NCBI GenBank assembly: GCA_902464965.1
Contig: CABQLI010000002.1
Location: forward strand, 9,656 to 73,655
DNA length: 64,000 nucleotides
From: an uncultured Collinsella sp.
GTDB taxonomy: Bacteria; Actinomycetota; Coriobacteriia; Coriobacteriales; Coriobacteriaceae
Direction: 5' to 3'
A model generated the notes under the pieces. It was not told the origin of the DNA. It made no database searches and saw only the letters and a list, made by a program, of their open reading frames with translations. Shown in pieces: positions 1 to 9,475 of this stretch; position 1 is the first letter of the stretch; each line of letters begins with the position of its first letter. A program made the translations under genes and the position numbers.

Positions 1-286
1 CGGCGTTGGCATTGCCAGAGTTGACCGAAACGCCGGCGATGATTCCGTAGCCCTTGTCGGCACCGCCCAGGTTGGCACGGCTCACCTGCACGGGCGCCGC
101 GCAAAAGCGATTGGTGGTAAACACTCCAGCGCCGGGACAGGGTTTATCGGGCACGACGAGCGCGTAATCCAGACGCTCGGGGTTCTTGCGGAACCCAGCG
201 TGGATGCCTGCAGCCTTAAAACCAGCCGCAGCCGTAACGCCGCCCTCGACGGCGCGAATCTTGATATCAAACAGCTCGGTATTCAT
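1..286 (-). CDS. argJ: ArgJ, glutamate N-acetyltransferase / amino-acid acetyltransferase (N-terminal part, runs off window)
   Basis: The reverse strand encodes an open frame beginning MNTELFDIKIRAVEGG and continuing through PGAGVFTTNRFCAAPV to SVNSGNANA at the window edge. This is the N-terminus of the bifunctional ArgJ family, which transfers acetyl from N-acetylornithine to glutamate in the cyclic arginine pathway; the GVFTTN and NSGNANA segments are family signatures. About 95 codons are visible and the autocatalytic cleavage Thr lies outside the window. The ATG at 286 has an AAGGAG about 11 bases upstream. It follows argC by 134 bp on the same strand, so it is probably in one argCJ operon. 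Confidence 0.9.
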   Translation of the reverse strand, partial: MNTELFDIKIRAVEGGVTAAAGFKAAGIHAGFRKNPERLDYALVVPDKPCPGAGVFTTNRFCAAPVQVSRANLGGADKGYGIIAGVSVNSGNANA

Positions 287-420
287 CGTCCCTACGACTC
301 CTTATATCAAATAAAAAACGGACATCGGTTGGTGCGCCATGCCAGTCCTGATCATGAGACCAGCTTAGGAGTGGCGCCCCACTCGATGCCCGACTGCCAA
401 ATCATTAACAATCGAATGTG

Positions 421-1491
421 CTACACCGGGCACGCCACTGTGGGCAAGCCTCGTCGCTCATCAAAGCCAAAGACGATATTGGCGCACTGGACCGCTTGGC
501 CCGCAGCGCCCTTGCACAGATTGTCGATGGCGCCCGTCGCCACCAGCACGCCCGCGCGCTTGTTGAGCGCGAGGCCAATCTGGGCGGCGTTGGTGCCGAC
601 GACCGAAGCCGTCTTGGGCTGCTGGCCGGCATCGAGTACGCGCACGAAGGTGCGACCAGCGTAGAACTGCTTGTAATAGTCGACAACGTCCTCAAGGGTC
701 AAGGTATCAATAGCCTGCGGCGTGAGCGGCAGCGTCACCGTGGAGAGCAGGCCGCGCTTGAGCGGTGCCAGATGCGGGGTGAAGACGACACGATCGGTCA
801 GGCCAAGGATTTGCTCAATCTCGGGCGTATGACGATGCTTGCCTACGCCATAGGCCTCCAAGTTCTCGTCGGCGCTGCAAAAATGCGTACGAGCGTTGCA
901 GGACTTGCCGGCACCCGTTACACCGCTGATGGCATCGACAATCACGGGACCGTTCTCGGCCACCCAGCCCGCACGCACGGCAGGAGCGGCAGCAAGGCTC
1001 GTTGCGGTGGGATAGCAACCGGCGCAGGCGACCAGCACGGGTTTGCCGTCGGCATGGCTGGAAGCAGCGGTCTCTAAGTCCTGGCAGAACAGCTCGGGGA
1101 GGCCGAAAGCACGCGTCTTGAGCAGCTCGGGGCTCGTATGCGCGGCGGCATACCACGCCTCGAACACGGCCGGATCGCTCAGACGGTAGTCGGCAGACAA
1201 ATCGAAGCAGGAAACGCCTGCGGCAAGCAGCGCGGGCACCTGTGCCATGGCAGCCGTGTGCGGCACGGCAAGAAAAACCGCATCGCAGCTCTTAAGCTCG
1301 GGGGCGTCATGCGTGGTGAAAACCAGATCGCTCACGCCAGCAAAGCTCGGATACACCACGGACAGCGGCTGGCCGGCATCGGCGTTGGACGTAATGGCAA
1401 CAAGTTCAAACTCGGGATGGCCGAGCACGAGGCGAATGAGCTCGGCTCCGGCATATCCAGCCGCGCCGACGATTCCAACCTTCAAAGACAT
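421..1491 (-). CDS. argC: N-acetyl-gamma-glutamyl-phosphate reductase
   Basis: 356 aa, normal ArgC length. It reduces N-acetylglutamyl-5-phosphate to the semialdehyde with NADPH in cytoplasmic arginine synthesis. The N-terminal Rossmann motif GIVGAAGYAGAELIRL and the active-site segment CAGCYPTA with its catalytic cysteine are both visible, as is HTHFCS... style C-terminal ArgC sequence (HRHTPEIEQ). The ATG at 1491 is preceded by an AAGGAG-like site. It leads an operon into argJ. A tandem ArgR-box-like sequence lies about 85-125 bp upstream. Confidence 0.95.
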   Translation of the reverse strand: MSLKVGIVGAAGYAGAELIRLVLGHPEFELVAITSNADAGQPLSVVYPSFAGVSDLVFTTHDAPELKSCDAVFLAVPHTAAMAQVPALLAAGVSCFDLSADYRLSDPAVFEAWYAAAHTSPELLKTRAFGLPELFCQDLETAASSHADGKPVLVACAGCYPTATSLAAAPAVRAGWVAENGPVIVDAISGVTGAGKSCNARTHFCSADENLEAYGVGKHRHTPEIEQILGLTDRVVFTPHLAPLKRGLLSTVTLPLTPQAIDTLTLEDVVDYYKQFYAGRTFVRVLDAGQQPKTASVVGTNAAQIGLALNKRAGVLVATGAIDNLCKGAAGQAVQCANIVFGFDERRGLPTVACPV

Positions 1492-1575
1492 ATCAGACTC
1501 CTTGTCTGCGATTTATGCACCGATGCGCATTTCGCAGCGGTCGTTATGAAGTGGGTTGAAACTTTAGCACCAAAA

Positions 1576-1615
1576 GATGCATGAACACGTAAATGGCTTG
1601 CATATTCATGCATTG
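1576..1615 (-). promoter_or_regulatory. Candidate tandem ARG boxes upstream of argC
   Basis: Read on the reverse strand, two 18-bp AT-rich imperfect palindromes sit 3 bp apart: one contains TGCATGAATATGCA (1599-1612) and the other TTTACGTGTTCATGCA (about 1577-1593). ArgR hexamers classically bind paired 18-bp boxes of TGAAT/ATTCA type separated by 2-3 bp. Position in front of argC fits repression by arginine. Inference from pattern only. Confidence 0.55.
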
Positions 1616-1657
1616 AAACATTCCCGACACATTCGCCTAAAGGAATTGACAAATGGA

Positions 1658-1711
1658 GCGGGCCCCGTATTGACCGGCGCTCCTAACGGCGCCGGGCAAT
1701 ACGGGGCCCGC
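1658..1711 (-). terminator. Long GC-rich hairpin after the first split-barrel gene
   Basis: A 15-bp perfect outer stem (GCGGGCCCCGTATTG and its complement) encloses a second stem (CCGGCGC/GCGCCGG type). It lies just after the stop of the reverse-strand gene at 1749. The T-tract is weak, so it may be a terminator or only a processing hairpin. Confidence 0.55.
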
Positions 1712-1748
1712 CCATGCGAAAACCAAGTTGTTAGGATGAGCCAGCTGG

Positions 1749-2159
1749 CTAGAGCTCGACCGGCACCCATTCGTCGTGATTGCAGATAAAAGCCTCGGGA
1801 TCCTCGACGCTAAAGAAGACGAGCGTGGGGTCGTTAGGCCCCTCATAGTGCTCGCTCAGGCGCTCTAGATGCTTCCACCCGGCTTCGCGCATTTCGTCTA
1901 AAGCCCGGTCATCCAAGCCGGCACGCCCGCGCAAGATGAGCCAGCCATGGCCCGGCCACCAACTCGTGGCCTCAAAGCGCTGATTTTGCAGCAGCTCTTG
2001 CCACACATCTTTGGTGCGCGCCGTTACGAACCACAGTTTGCCGTCCTGAATCTGTGCAAACGAGAACGGACGCACATGTGGCTGTCCGTCCACGCTCGTC
2101 GCCAGATACCACGCCGGCACCGACGTCAGATACTCCAAAACCGTATTCAATCCGTCCAC
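1749..2159 (-). CDS. Pyridoxamine 5'-phosphate oxidase-like flavin-binding split-barrel protein
   Basis: 136 aa, GTG start at 2159 with a strong AGGAGG. The pattern VPAWYLATSVDGQPHVRPFSFAQ then DGKLWFVTA and GRAGLDD is that of the short PNPOx-like split-barrel family, which binds FMN, F420 or haem; substrate is unknown. It lacks the long C-terminal region of true PdxH, so a vitamin B6 role should not be assumed. It is followed 45 bp upstream by a paralogue of the same organisation, suggesting tandem duplication. Confidence 0.8.
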   Translation of the reverse strand: MDGLNTVLEYLTSVPAWYLATSVDGQPHVRPFSFAQIQDGKLWFVTARTKDVWQELLQNQRFEATSWWPGHGWLILRGRAGLDDRALDEMREAGWKHLERLSEHYEGPNDPTLVFFSVEDPEAFICNHDEWVPVEL

Positions 2160-2203
2160 GTTTCCTCCTGTACTAGCTAGTTTGGGGGCCTGGTTTGTGC
2201 GAG

Positions 2204-2650
2204 CTAGAGCTCCAGGCGCTCTTCGCTGCCGTCGATATCACAGAAGCGCGCGGCAATGTTGCGGACCGAGAAGAACGCAAGGCGGCCGTCGTTGGCGCTA
2301 TCGTGTTCCTCGCCGATGCCCACCATGTGTTTAAAACCCGCCTGGCGTACCTTGTCGCTCACGACCGCATCGTCCTCGAGCGCGGCTTCGCCGGTCAATA
2401 CGATCCAACATTCCCCCGGCTTCCAGCCCGAGAGCTCAAACTTGGGATTCGCACTCAGCTCCGCCCACACATCCTTGTCGCGCGACGTGCAAAACCACAA
2501 CTTACCGTCATCGACCATGGCAAACGAAAACGGCCTCACGCGAGGCTGATGCCCGTCGGCCACATCGGTCGTGGCCAGATACCACGCCGGAATGCGCCTG
2601 AAATATGAACAGGCGCGCTCAAGCTGAGCCGTGCGGTCGTTGTCGGTCAT
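2204..2650 (-). CDS. Pyridoxamine 5'-phosphate oxidase-like split-barrel protein, tandem paralogue
   Basis: 148 aa, ATG at 2650 with an AAGGGG ribosome site. It matches its neighbour segment by segment: IPAWYLATTDVADGHQPRVRP, DGKLWFCTS, ELSANPKFELSGWKPG, LTGEAALEDD and a C-terminal FFSVRN. These are hallmarks of the FMN-dependent split-barrel family. The two copies have diverged enough to suggest different substrates or a heterodimer. It sits immediately downstream of the ecfT gene by about 30 bp on the same strand, so it may be co-transcribed with the riboflavin transporter, which would suit a flavoprotein. Confidence 0.8.
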   Translation of the reverse strand: MTDNDRTAQLERACSYFRRIPAWYLATTDVADGHQPRVRPFSFAMVDDGKLWFCTSRDKDVWAELSANPKFELSGWKPGECWIVLTGEAALEDDAVVSDKVRQAGFKHMVGIGEEHDSANDGRLAFFSVRNIAARFCDIDGSEERLEL

Positions 2651-2680
2651 AGGGACCCCTTTCTTGCGCTCGAATCGCGC

Positions 2681-3481
2681 CTAAACAAGTTGAAGGTTGA
2701 TGACGATGACGCAGATGAGCAGCAGCGCCGTCACCACCGCAGCCAGCGCATCCCCGCGGCGAAATGCAAGCGCATGCAGGCGCGTGCGGCCCTGCTCGCC
2801 GTGATAGCAGCGTGCATCCATGGCAGCAGACAGCGTCTCGGCATGGCGGAACACGCCCGTGAACAGCGGAATCGCCACACTGCCGAGCATACGCACGCCG
2901 CCGAGCGGGCCTCCCGTCACGCGTGCACCGCGGCTTGCCTGCGCGTCCGCCGTCTGCTTCATCTCGGTAGCGAACTGCGGCATAAAGCGCAACGCGATAC
3001 CCATGATCATGCCGAGCTCGTGCGCAGGAAGTCCCACACGCGCAAACGGCGCGAGCAGGCGCTCAAAGCCCGCGGTGAGATCGAGCGTCGGCGTGGTGAG
3101 TGTAATGGCGCTCATGCCGGCCATCATCAACGTCAGGCGGCACGCCATAAAGACGGCAGAACGCAGCGAGCCCTCGCTTATCTGCAAAAATCCGAGCTGC
3201 CACAGGATGCGCCCATTCTGATCGGTAAACAAGTTGAGCACCGCGACCACGACGACGATTGCCAGCAGCGGCGCCATCGACGACAGAACGCGACGAACCG
3301 GCACCCGAGACACGGCATAGATCAGCACGACGAAAATTGCGACAGGGGCCAGTCCGCGGAAGCTGCTGACTGTGAGCGTCGTGATCAGAAACACAAAGCC
3401 CAAGAGCAACTTGGTTCGCGGGTCCAGGCGGTGAATTGCACTATCGCTGGGATAGTAACTACCAAACGAAAACGCCTCCAT
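2681..3481 (-). CDS. ecfT: ECF transporter transmembrane component EcfT
   Basis: 266 aa integral membrane protein that couples the ATPases to the substrate-binding S component. It begins YPSDSAIHRLDPRTKLL, a family-typical start, has four to six hydrophobic helices, and carries the coupling helix motifs (RFMPQFATEMKQTADAQASRG, containing the Ala-Arg-Gly type ATPase contact) near residues 165-190. Its ATG overlaps the TGA of the upstream ATPase gene by one base (TGATG), indicating translational coupling in the ribU-ecfA-ecfT operon. Confidence 0.92.
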   Translation of the reverse strand: MEAFSFGSYYPSDSAIHRLDPRTKLLLGFVFLITTLTVSSFRGLAPVAIFVVLIYAVSRVPVRRVLSSMAPLLAIVVVVAVLNLFTDQNGRILWQLGFLQISEGSLRSAVFMACRLTLMMAGMSAITLTTPTLDLTAGFERLLAPFARVGLPAHELGMIMGIALRFMPQFATEMKQTADAQASRGARVTGGPLGGVRMLGSVAIPLFTGVFRHAETLSAAMDARCYHGEQGRTRLHALAFRRGDALAAVVTALLLICVIVINLQLV

Positions 3482-5385
3482 CAGCAGCCCTCCTCTCGCG
3501 CGACCGTCTTGGATTTAGCAATGTCCGCGACGTTAGAAGGACCGCCCGAGCGACCGATTAGCAGGTCCACCAACTCATCTGCCAGCGACTCAACCGTATA
3601 GAGGCCGTCAAAGCGCAGCGGCACGCCTGCCTTCGCAAGCGTCAGCGCCATGCGCTGGGCAGCGGGAACACCCAAGCCGATTGATTTAAGCTCATCCGCA
3701 TGCGCAAAAACCTGAGTGGGCGTGCCCTCGGCAAACACCGCGCCCTCGTTCATCACGACAATACGGTCGCAGCAATTGGCCAGGTCATCCATGCTGTGCG
3801 AAACCATGACAACGGTCAGGCCATCGCGGTGAAGTCGATCGATGAGCCCTAGGAAATCCCTGCGCGCAGCCGGATCGAGCCCCGCCATGGGTTCATCGAG
3901 CACCAGGACTTCGGGCTCCATGGCGAGCACGCCGGCGAATGCCACGCGCCGTTGCTGACCGCCCGAAAGCTCAAAGGGACTCTTGTCGCCGACCGTGGAA
4001 AGGTCGAGGCCCACGCGCAAGAGCGATGACTCGACACGACGGTCGACTTCATCTTGCGGCAAGCCAAGGTTATGCGGACCAAACGCCACGTCCTGCGCCA
4101 CGGTTTCGGCAAACAGCTGACGCTCAGGATATTGAAACACCACGCCGACCTTGGCCTTAACCGCGGCGGCGTCTTTCTTGTTTGACAGATCGAGCCCCAG
4201 CGCGCGAACGGATCCCTCCTGGGGGCGAATCAAACCGTTGAGATGCTGGACCAGCGTCGACTTACCCGAACCGGTATGACCTGCCAAGCCCAGGAACTCG
4301 CCGCGACGCACCGTCAGCGATACATCGCGCAGCGCCCACGGGCTGCTTGGGTCGTTTCCCCAGAGAGCCTGTTTGCTCGATTTGCCCGCAGTGGCCGAGC
4401 GCTTATGCCAGCGGCGGCGCTCGCGCGGACTGAGCGAATAGCTAAACGAAAGGTGCGAAATCTCGATAACGGGCTCCAGCGCGTCTGCGCCATCGAGCGC
4501 AGAGGAAACGTTGTCGGGAATACGAGGATCGAATGCGAAAGGCCGCCCGGCGATGCCTGTCCTACTCCGCTCGGCATAAGCCTGCGCTATACCGGCGACC
4601 ATATCCGCCTCGCGCACCTGCGCATAAACGGGCACGCCCTTCGCACGAAGCGCCACGCCCAAACGGCACGACTCCGGCATATCAAGGTTGAGCTGCGCGA
4701 GTTCGTCCGCCTGCGTCAAGATCTCCTCGGGCGTGCCCAACATGGCAACGCGGCCCGCTTGGAAGACAGCAACGCGATCGGCCTCGGCAGCCTCTTCCAT
4801 AAAGTGCGTAATCATCACGATGGTCATGCCACGATCGTGGAGCGCACGGCAAGCCTTCATGAGGCCCTTGCGCCCACGCGGATCGAGCATCGAGGAAGCC
4901 TCATCCAAGATGAGCACGCGCGGTTCCATGGCAAGTACGCCGGCAAGCGCCACGCGCTGCTTTTGTCCGCCCGAGAGCGCATGGGTCTCGTGGCGCTCAA
5001 AGCCCACCAGGCCCACGCCCTTCAGCGCCTCGCGTACGCGCTGCGCAATTTGCGCCGATGGCACGCCAAGGTTTTCGGGACCGAACGCAACGTCATCTTC
5101 GACAAGCGTTGCCACCAGCTGGTCGTCGGGATTCTGGAACACCATGCCCGCGGTCGAGCGAATGTCGTAGACCAGCTCGGGGTCGGACGTATCCATGCCG
5201 TTGATACGTACCGTGCCCGCATCGGGCTGCAGCAGCGCATTCAGGTGCTTGGCAAACGTCGACTTGCCCGACCCATTGCCACCGAGGATGCAGAAAAACT
5301 CACCGTCCTCGATGTTCAGATCGACACCGTCGAGTGCTTTCGCAACGCCGTCGTAGCTAAATGAGATGCCCCGACACTCAATCAT
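3481..5385 (-). CDS. Fused ECF transporter ATPase (EcfA-EcfA' in one chain)
   Basis: 634 aa, twice the length of a single EcfA. The first nucleotide-binding domain (about 1-280) has Walker A GGNGSGKST, signature LSGGQKQR and Walker B VLILDEA. The second (about 305-600) has GHTGSGKST, LSGGQQRR and VLVLDEP. Both look catalytically complete. It energises vitamin uptake with EcfT and the S component RibU. Start ATG at 5385 overlaps the ribU stop by 4 bases and its own stop overlaps ecfT. Fusion replaces the usual separate ecfA1 and ecfA2 genes. Confidence 0.93.
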   Translation of the reverse strand: MIECRGISFSYDGVAKALDGVDLNIEDGEFFCILGGNGSGKSTFAKHLNALLQPDAGTVRINGMDTSDPELVYDIRSTAGMVFQNPDDQLVATLVEDDVAFGPENLGVPSAQIAQRVREALKGVGLVGFERHETHALSGGQKQRVALAGVLAMEPRVLILDEASSMLDPRGRKGLMKACRALHDRGMTIVMITHFMEEAAEADRVAVFQAGRVAMLGTPEEILTQADELAQLNLDMPESCRLGVALRAKGVPVYAQVREADMVAGIAQAYAERSRTGIAGRPFAFDPRIPDNVSSALDGADALEPVIEISHLSFSYSLSPRERRRWHKRSATAGKSSKQALWGNDPSSPWALRDVSLTVRRGEFLGLAGHTGSGKSTLVQHLNGLIRPQEGSVRALGLDLSNKKDAAAVKAKVGVVFQYPERQLFAETVAQDVAFGPHNLGLPQDEVDRRVESSLLRVGLDLSTVGDKSPFELSGGQQRRVAFAGVLAMEPEVLVLDEPMAGLDPAARRDFLGLIDRLHRDGLTVVMVSHSMDDLANCCDRIVVMNEGAVFAEGTPTQVFAHADELKSIGLGVPAAQRMALTLAKAGVPLRFDGLYTVESLADELVDLLIGRSGGPSNVADIAKSKTVAREEGC

Positions 5386-5972
5386 GCGCGGCCTTTGACC
5401 TGGCCCTTTTTAGGCGTGATGAGGTTGGAGACCGCCTTGTACACCGCAAGCGTCAATACCGAATTAAGCACGGTCTTGATAAGGTTGAACGGCAGCACGG
5501 CAGGAATCATGAGCGGGGCGATCACATCGACCGAGCCATACCAGAACCATACGCCAATGGTAAGGTTCGCGACCATGGACAGCACCGTAGCGACAATGAC
5601 GCCGAGCACCAGACCAATCACGGCACCCTTGTAGGTGTGCATCTTTTGGTAGACGATCGCCGCAGGCAGAATATAGCCCAGCGTAGCGACCAGGTTCATA
5701 AGCGCGCCGACCCAGTCACCCGTAGTGAGTGCATGGATAACGATCGCCATGGCGGCAACAGCAGTACCGGCACCGGGGCCATACGCAAACCCGCACACCA
5801 TCGCCGGCACCAGCGACGGGTCATACGTCAAAAACGGCGCCGAGGGAAGAATGGGTAGCTGTACATACATAAACAACGCGCTCAAGGCACACATCAACGC
5901 CATGGTAACGAGCTGTTTGGTGCTCCACCTATTCGTGTTCTCAAAATGGATATGCTGCGACTGTTCAGACAT
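5382..5972 (-). CDS. ribU: ECF transporter S component, riboflavin-specific RibU
   Basis: 196 aa from the ATG at 5972 (MSEQSQHIHFENTNRW). It has six predicted membrane helices and the RibU-like pattern LTYDPSLVPAMVCGFAYGPGAGT near residues 45-70 and LPFNLIKTVLNSVLTLAVYK near the end. It captures riboflavin at the membrane. A longer frame starting at 5993 begins with the ATGAAAGA of the upstream FMN riboswitch, so that start is rejected; the 5972 start has AGGTGAT in front. The riboswitch identifies the substrate. Confidence 0.9.
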   Translation of the reverse strand: MSEQSQHIHFENTNRWSTKQLVTMALMCALSALFMYVQLPILPSAPFLTYDPSLVPAMVCGFAYGPGAGTAVAAMAIVIHALTTGDWVGALMNLVATLGYILPAAIVYQKMHTYKGAVIGLVLGVIVATVLSMVANLTIGVWFWYGSVDVIAPLMIPAVLPFNLIKTVLNSVLTLAVYKAVSNLITPKKGQVKGRA

Positions 5973-5985
5973 AAGATCACCTGCC

Positions 5986-6166
5986 TCTTTCATCCGGACT
6001 CTAACCGTTGGTACTGGGATCTCACCAGTTCAGCCGGCATGCGAACCAACACACGCACGGGTCGCGGACTCATCGGCTCGGTCGCAGGCACCTCGCCTGC
6101 TCCACGGCGCCCCTTTGGCACCGCCCGATTTACCGCCAGTGGGGAATTCCACCCCGCCCTGAAACA
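5986..6166 (-). ncRNA. FMN riboswitch (RFN element)
   Basis: On the reverse strand the conserved order is complete: CAGGGCGGGGTGGAATTCCC, then CACTGGCGGTAAAT, a central GAGTCCGCGACC, CTGGTGAGATCCCAGTACC, and the 3' signature GTTAGAGTCCGGATGAAAGA. This aptamer binds FMN and normally represses riboflavin synthesis or transport. Its 3' end is 13 bases from the ribU start and the ribU Shine-Dalgarno lies immediately after it, so translational control by sequestration is likely. A possible promoter TTGCGC-N16-TACACT lies just upstream (about 6177-6206). Confidence 0.95.
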
Positions 6167-6189
6167 GCAATTGCAAGTGTAGCACGAGC

Positions 6190-6374
6190 AATCGTTCGCG
6201 CAAGTATGCCGAGGGTAATTTATGGTGGGGATCAGTTGCCGCAACAACCACGCTCCCCACCCATCCCAAAGTGGCGCGCCTTTCGCGGCAAAGCCGCGAA
6301 ACAGCGACCAGGACACGTATCCCCATTAGCCACGATCTCCGCCCACGCCGACCTCAAGGCCGTAAACGCAGGGA
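6190..6374. other. Intergenic stretch without recognised gene
   Basis: Between the riboswitch promoter and the long palindrome downstream of groL there is no credible reading frame. A small perfect hairpin TTTCGCGGC/GCCGCGAAA is at about 6287-6307. Confidence 0.4.
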
Positions 6375-6511
6375 ATCCGGGGGCGTGACGGGGGCTTCTC
6401 TCCGGAACATTCCGCAGGACGCAAAGAGGCTCCGCAGCGCGAAGCGCGATGCGGAGCCTCTTTGCATGTCCGAGGACGTTCCGGAGAGAAGCCCCCGTCA
6501 CGCCCCCGGAT
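6375..6511. repeat. Large palindrome A downstream of groL
   Basis: 137 bp. Perfect 34-bp outer arms (6375-6408 and 6478-6511) flank a symmetric 12/12-nt internal loop (ATTCCGCAGGAC against ATGTCCGAGGAC), then a perfect 16-bp inner stem (6421-6436 / 6450-6465) capped by a 13-nt loop. It lies 30 bp after the groL stop, so it may terminate or protect the groES-groL mRNA. It is much longer than an ordinary terminator and has no clear T-tract. Confidence 0.85.
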
Positions 6512-6541
6512 CCCCGGTGGGAGTTCTAGACCTTATCGGCC

Positions 6542-8257
<1,716 letters not shown>

Positions 8258-8275
8258 TCAGAGATTCTGACGAGA

Positions 8276-8569
8276 CTAGGCCTCGACGACGGCGTAGATG
8301 TCGTCGGCGCGCATCAGCAGATACTTCTCGCCGTCGACCTTGACCTCGTTGCCACCGAACTTACCGTAGATGACAACGTCGCCAACCTTGACGTCCATGG
8401 GGATGCGCTCACCCTTGTCGTTGACCTTGCCGGCGCCCACGGCAACGATGGTGCCACGCTGCGGCTTCTCCTGAGCGTTGCTGGCAATATACAGACCAGA
8501 AGCGGTCTTCTGCTCGGCCTCGTCGGGCTTGACCAGAACACGATCTGCAAGCGGCTTCAAAGACGACAT
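8276..8569 (-). CDS. groES: Co-chaperonin GroES
   Basis: 97 aa from ATG at 8569 (MSSLKPLADRVLVKPDEAEQ), the expected GroES length, with the mobile-loop segment KTASGLYIASNAQEKPQRG and roof region. It caps GroEL. An in-frame extension to 8764 would translate a palindrome and is rejected because AAGGAGGAG sits right before 8569. No CIRCE (TTAGCACTC-N9-GAGTGCTAA) or HAIR element is visible upstream; instead a 14-bp direct repeat is present (see regulatory entry). Confidence 0.97.
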   Translation of the reverse strand: MSSLKPLADRVLVKPDEAEQKTASGLYIASNAQEKPQRGTIVAVGAGKVNDKGERIPMDVKVGDVVIYGKFGGNEVKVDGEKYLLMRADDIYAVVEA

Positions 8570-8596
8570 GCTTGTCTCCTCCTTTTTGGGCCGCGC

Positions 8597-8675
8597 GGTT
8601 ATACCACGCGAATTAACCCTTTTTTGTTTGCGTACGCGTTGAATGGTACCCACGAATGGCGGGTTATACAACACG
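8597..8675 (-). promoter_or_regulatory. groES upstream region with direct repeat
   Basis: GGTTATACCACGCG (8597-8610) recurs with two changes as GGTTATACAACACG (8662-8675), 65 bp apart. On the coding (reverse) strand both contain TATAAC, a -10-like hexamer, so they may be duplicated promoters or operator sites. A possible promoter is TTGTAT-N17-TACCAT between them. Confidence 0.35.
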
Positions 8676-8707
8676 GAGTCAAAAAATCTTATTTTTTGGC
8701 ACTTAGA

Positions 8708-8906
8708 TTTTCTGAATGCCGGGGGATAACTTAGCAGTGGCTCCCGGGGCGGACCGGATGGCATGAAGTTTGCTGCTCTACAGTCCTGCGCAAGACGGAA
8801 AGCACATTAAGTGCTTTCCTTTGCGTGCGGAACTCGCGACAAACTTCATGCCCTCCGGTCCGCCCCGGGAGCCAGGTTGACTAACTAGGGCCCGGCATTC
8901 AGAAAA
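8708..8906. repeat. Large palindrome B upstream of groES
   Basis: 199 bp. Outer 16-bp perfect arms (8708-8723 / 8891-8906), a near-symmetric loop (14/16 nt), then 35-bp arms with one mismatch (8738-8772 / 8840-8874), a second loop, and a 9-bp apical stem around AGCACATTAAGTGCT (8797-8819). It separates groES from an unassigned 500-bp stretch. It has the architecture of palindrome A but different stem sequence. Confidence 0.85.
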
Positions 8907-9410
8907 GTCAGTGCAGCAAAATGGCGATGCGGATAGCGACATGGGCATGATTTTCGCTGCGAGCACGGGTCCCCTAGGGAGCATCGTGCATTTTTGGGAG
9001 TTTTCAGCAGACCAGGACGGCTGCATACGCGCCAGACACACCATATTGGTCCCAAGGACGCCTTCGACCGGCGATTTGAGTCGGCAGGCGAACCCCGTCA
9101 AGACAAAAAGGCATGCCTCGCGCCGCACCGGACCCCAAATGACGTCGATCTCCGCAATGCCGCCCGACTGCAGCGGCACCGGCAGAGCTCGCGGTGCTGA
9201 ATACTCCGTTTTTTGCACGGCACGGGCGGGGGTACATCAGGATCAGGAAGGACATCCCAGCCTTTTTATGCAATCTGTAATGGGAAGTATGCAAAACACC
9301 AAGAGATAGCATTGCTGGTGTCCAAATTGAGCGCGGGGCAGCAGCACCTCCGCCCCGCACCCAAATCCAACAGAGCAGGGACGCTCATGGCGGATCCCCA
9401 CCAAAACGCA
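8907..9410. other. Unassigned ~500-bp region
   Basis: Two overlapping open frames exist on opposite strands (132 aa rightward from 8911; 146 aa leftward from a GTG at 9218 and ending inside palindrome B). Neither has family motifs, and the leftward one would end in the palindrome. The stretch could be an untranslated RNA, a decayed gene or an ordinary spacer. I recognise nothing in it. Confidence 0.3.
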
Positions 9411-9455
9411 AACGCGGCTCGAGCGCTATCCCAAAAAGGCTGCCCGAGCCGCGCT
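9411..9455 (-). terminator. Terminator-like hairpin after the amidohydrolase gene
   Basis: CGCGGCTCG (9413-9421) pairs with CGAGCCGCG (9445-9453), 20 bp beyond the stop of the reverse-strand amidohydrolase. Loop of about 23 nt, no long T-run. Confidence 0.5.
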
Positions 9456-9475
9456 TAACGGTACGGCATGAATAC

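Noticed and set aside
8797..8819. AGCAC-N5-GTGCT inside palindrome B as a CIRCE element
   Set aside because: Spacer is 5 instead of 9 and arms do not match TTAGCACTC/GAGTGCTAA; it is the apical stem of the palindrome.
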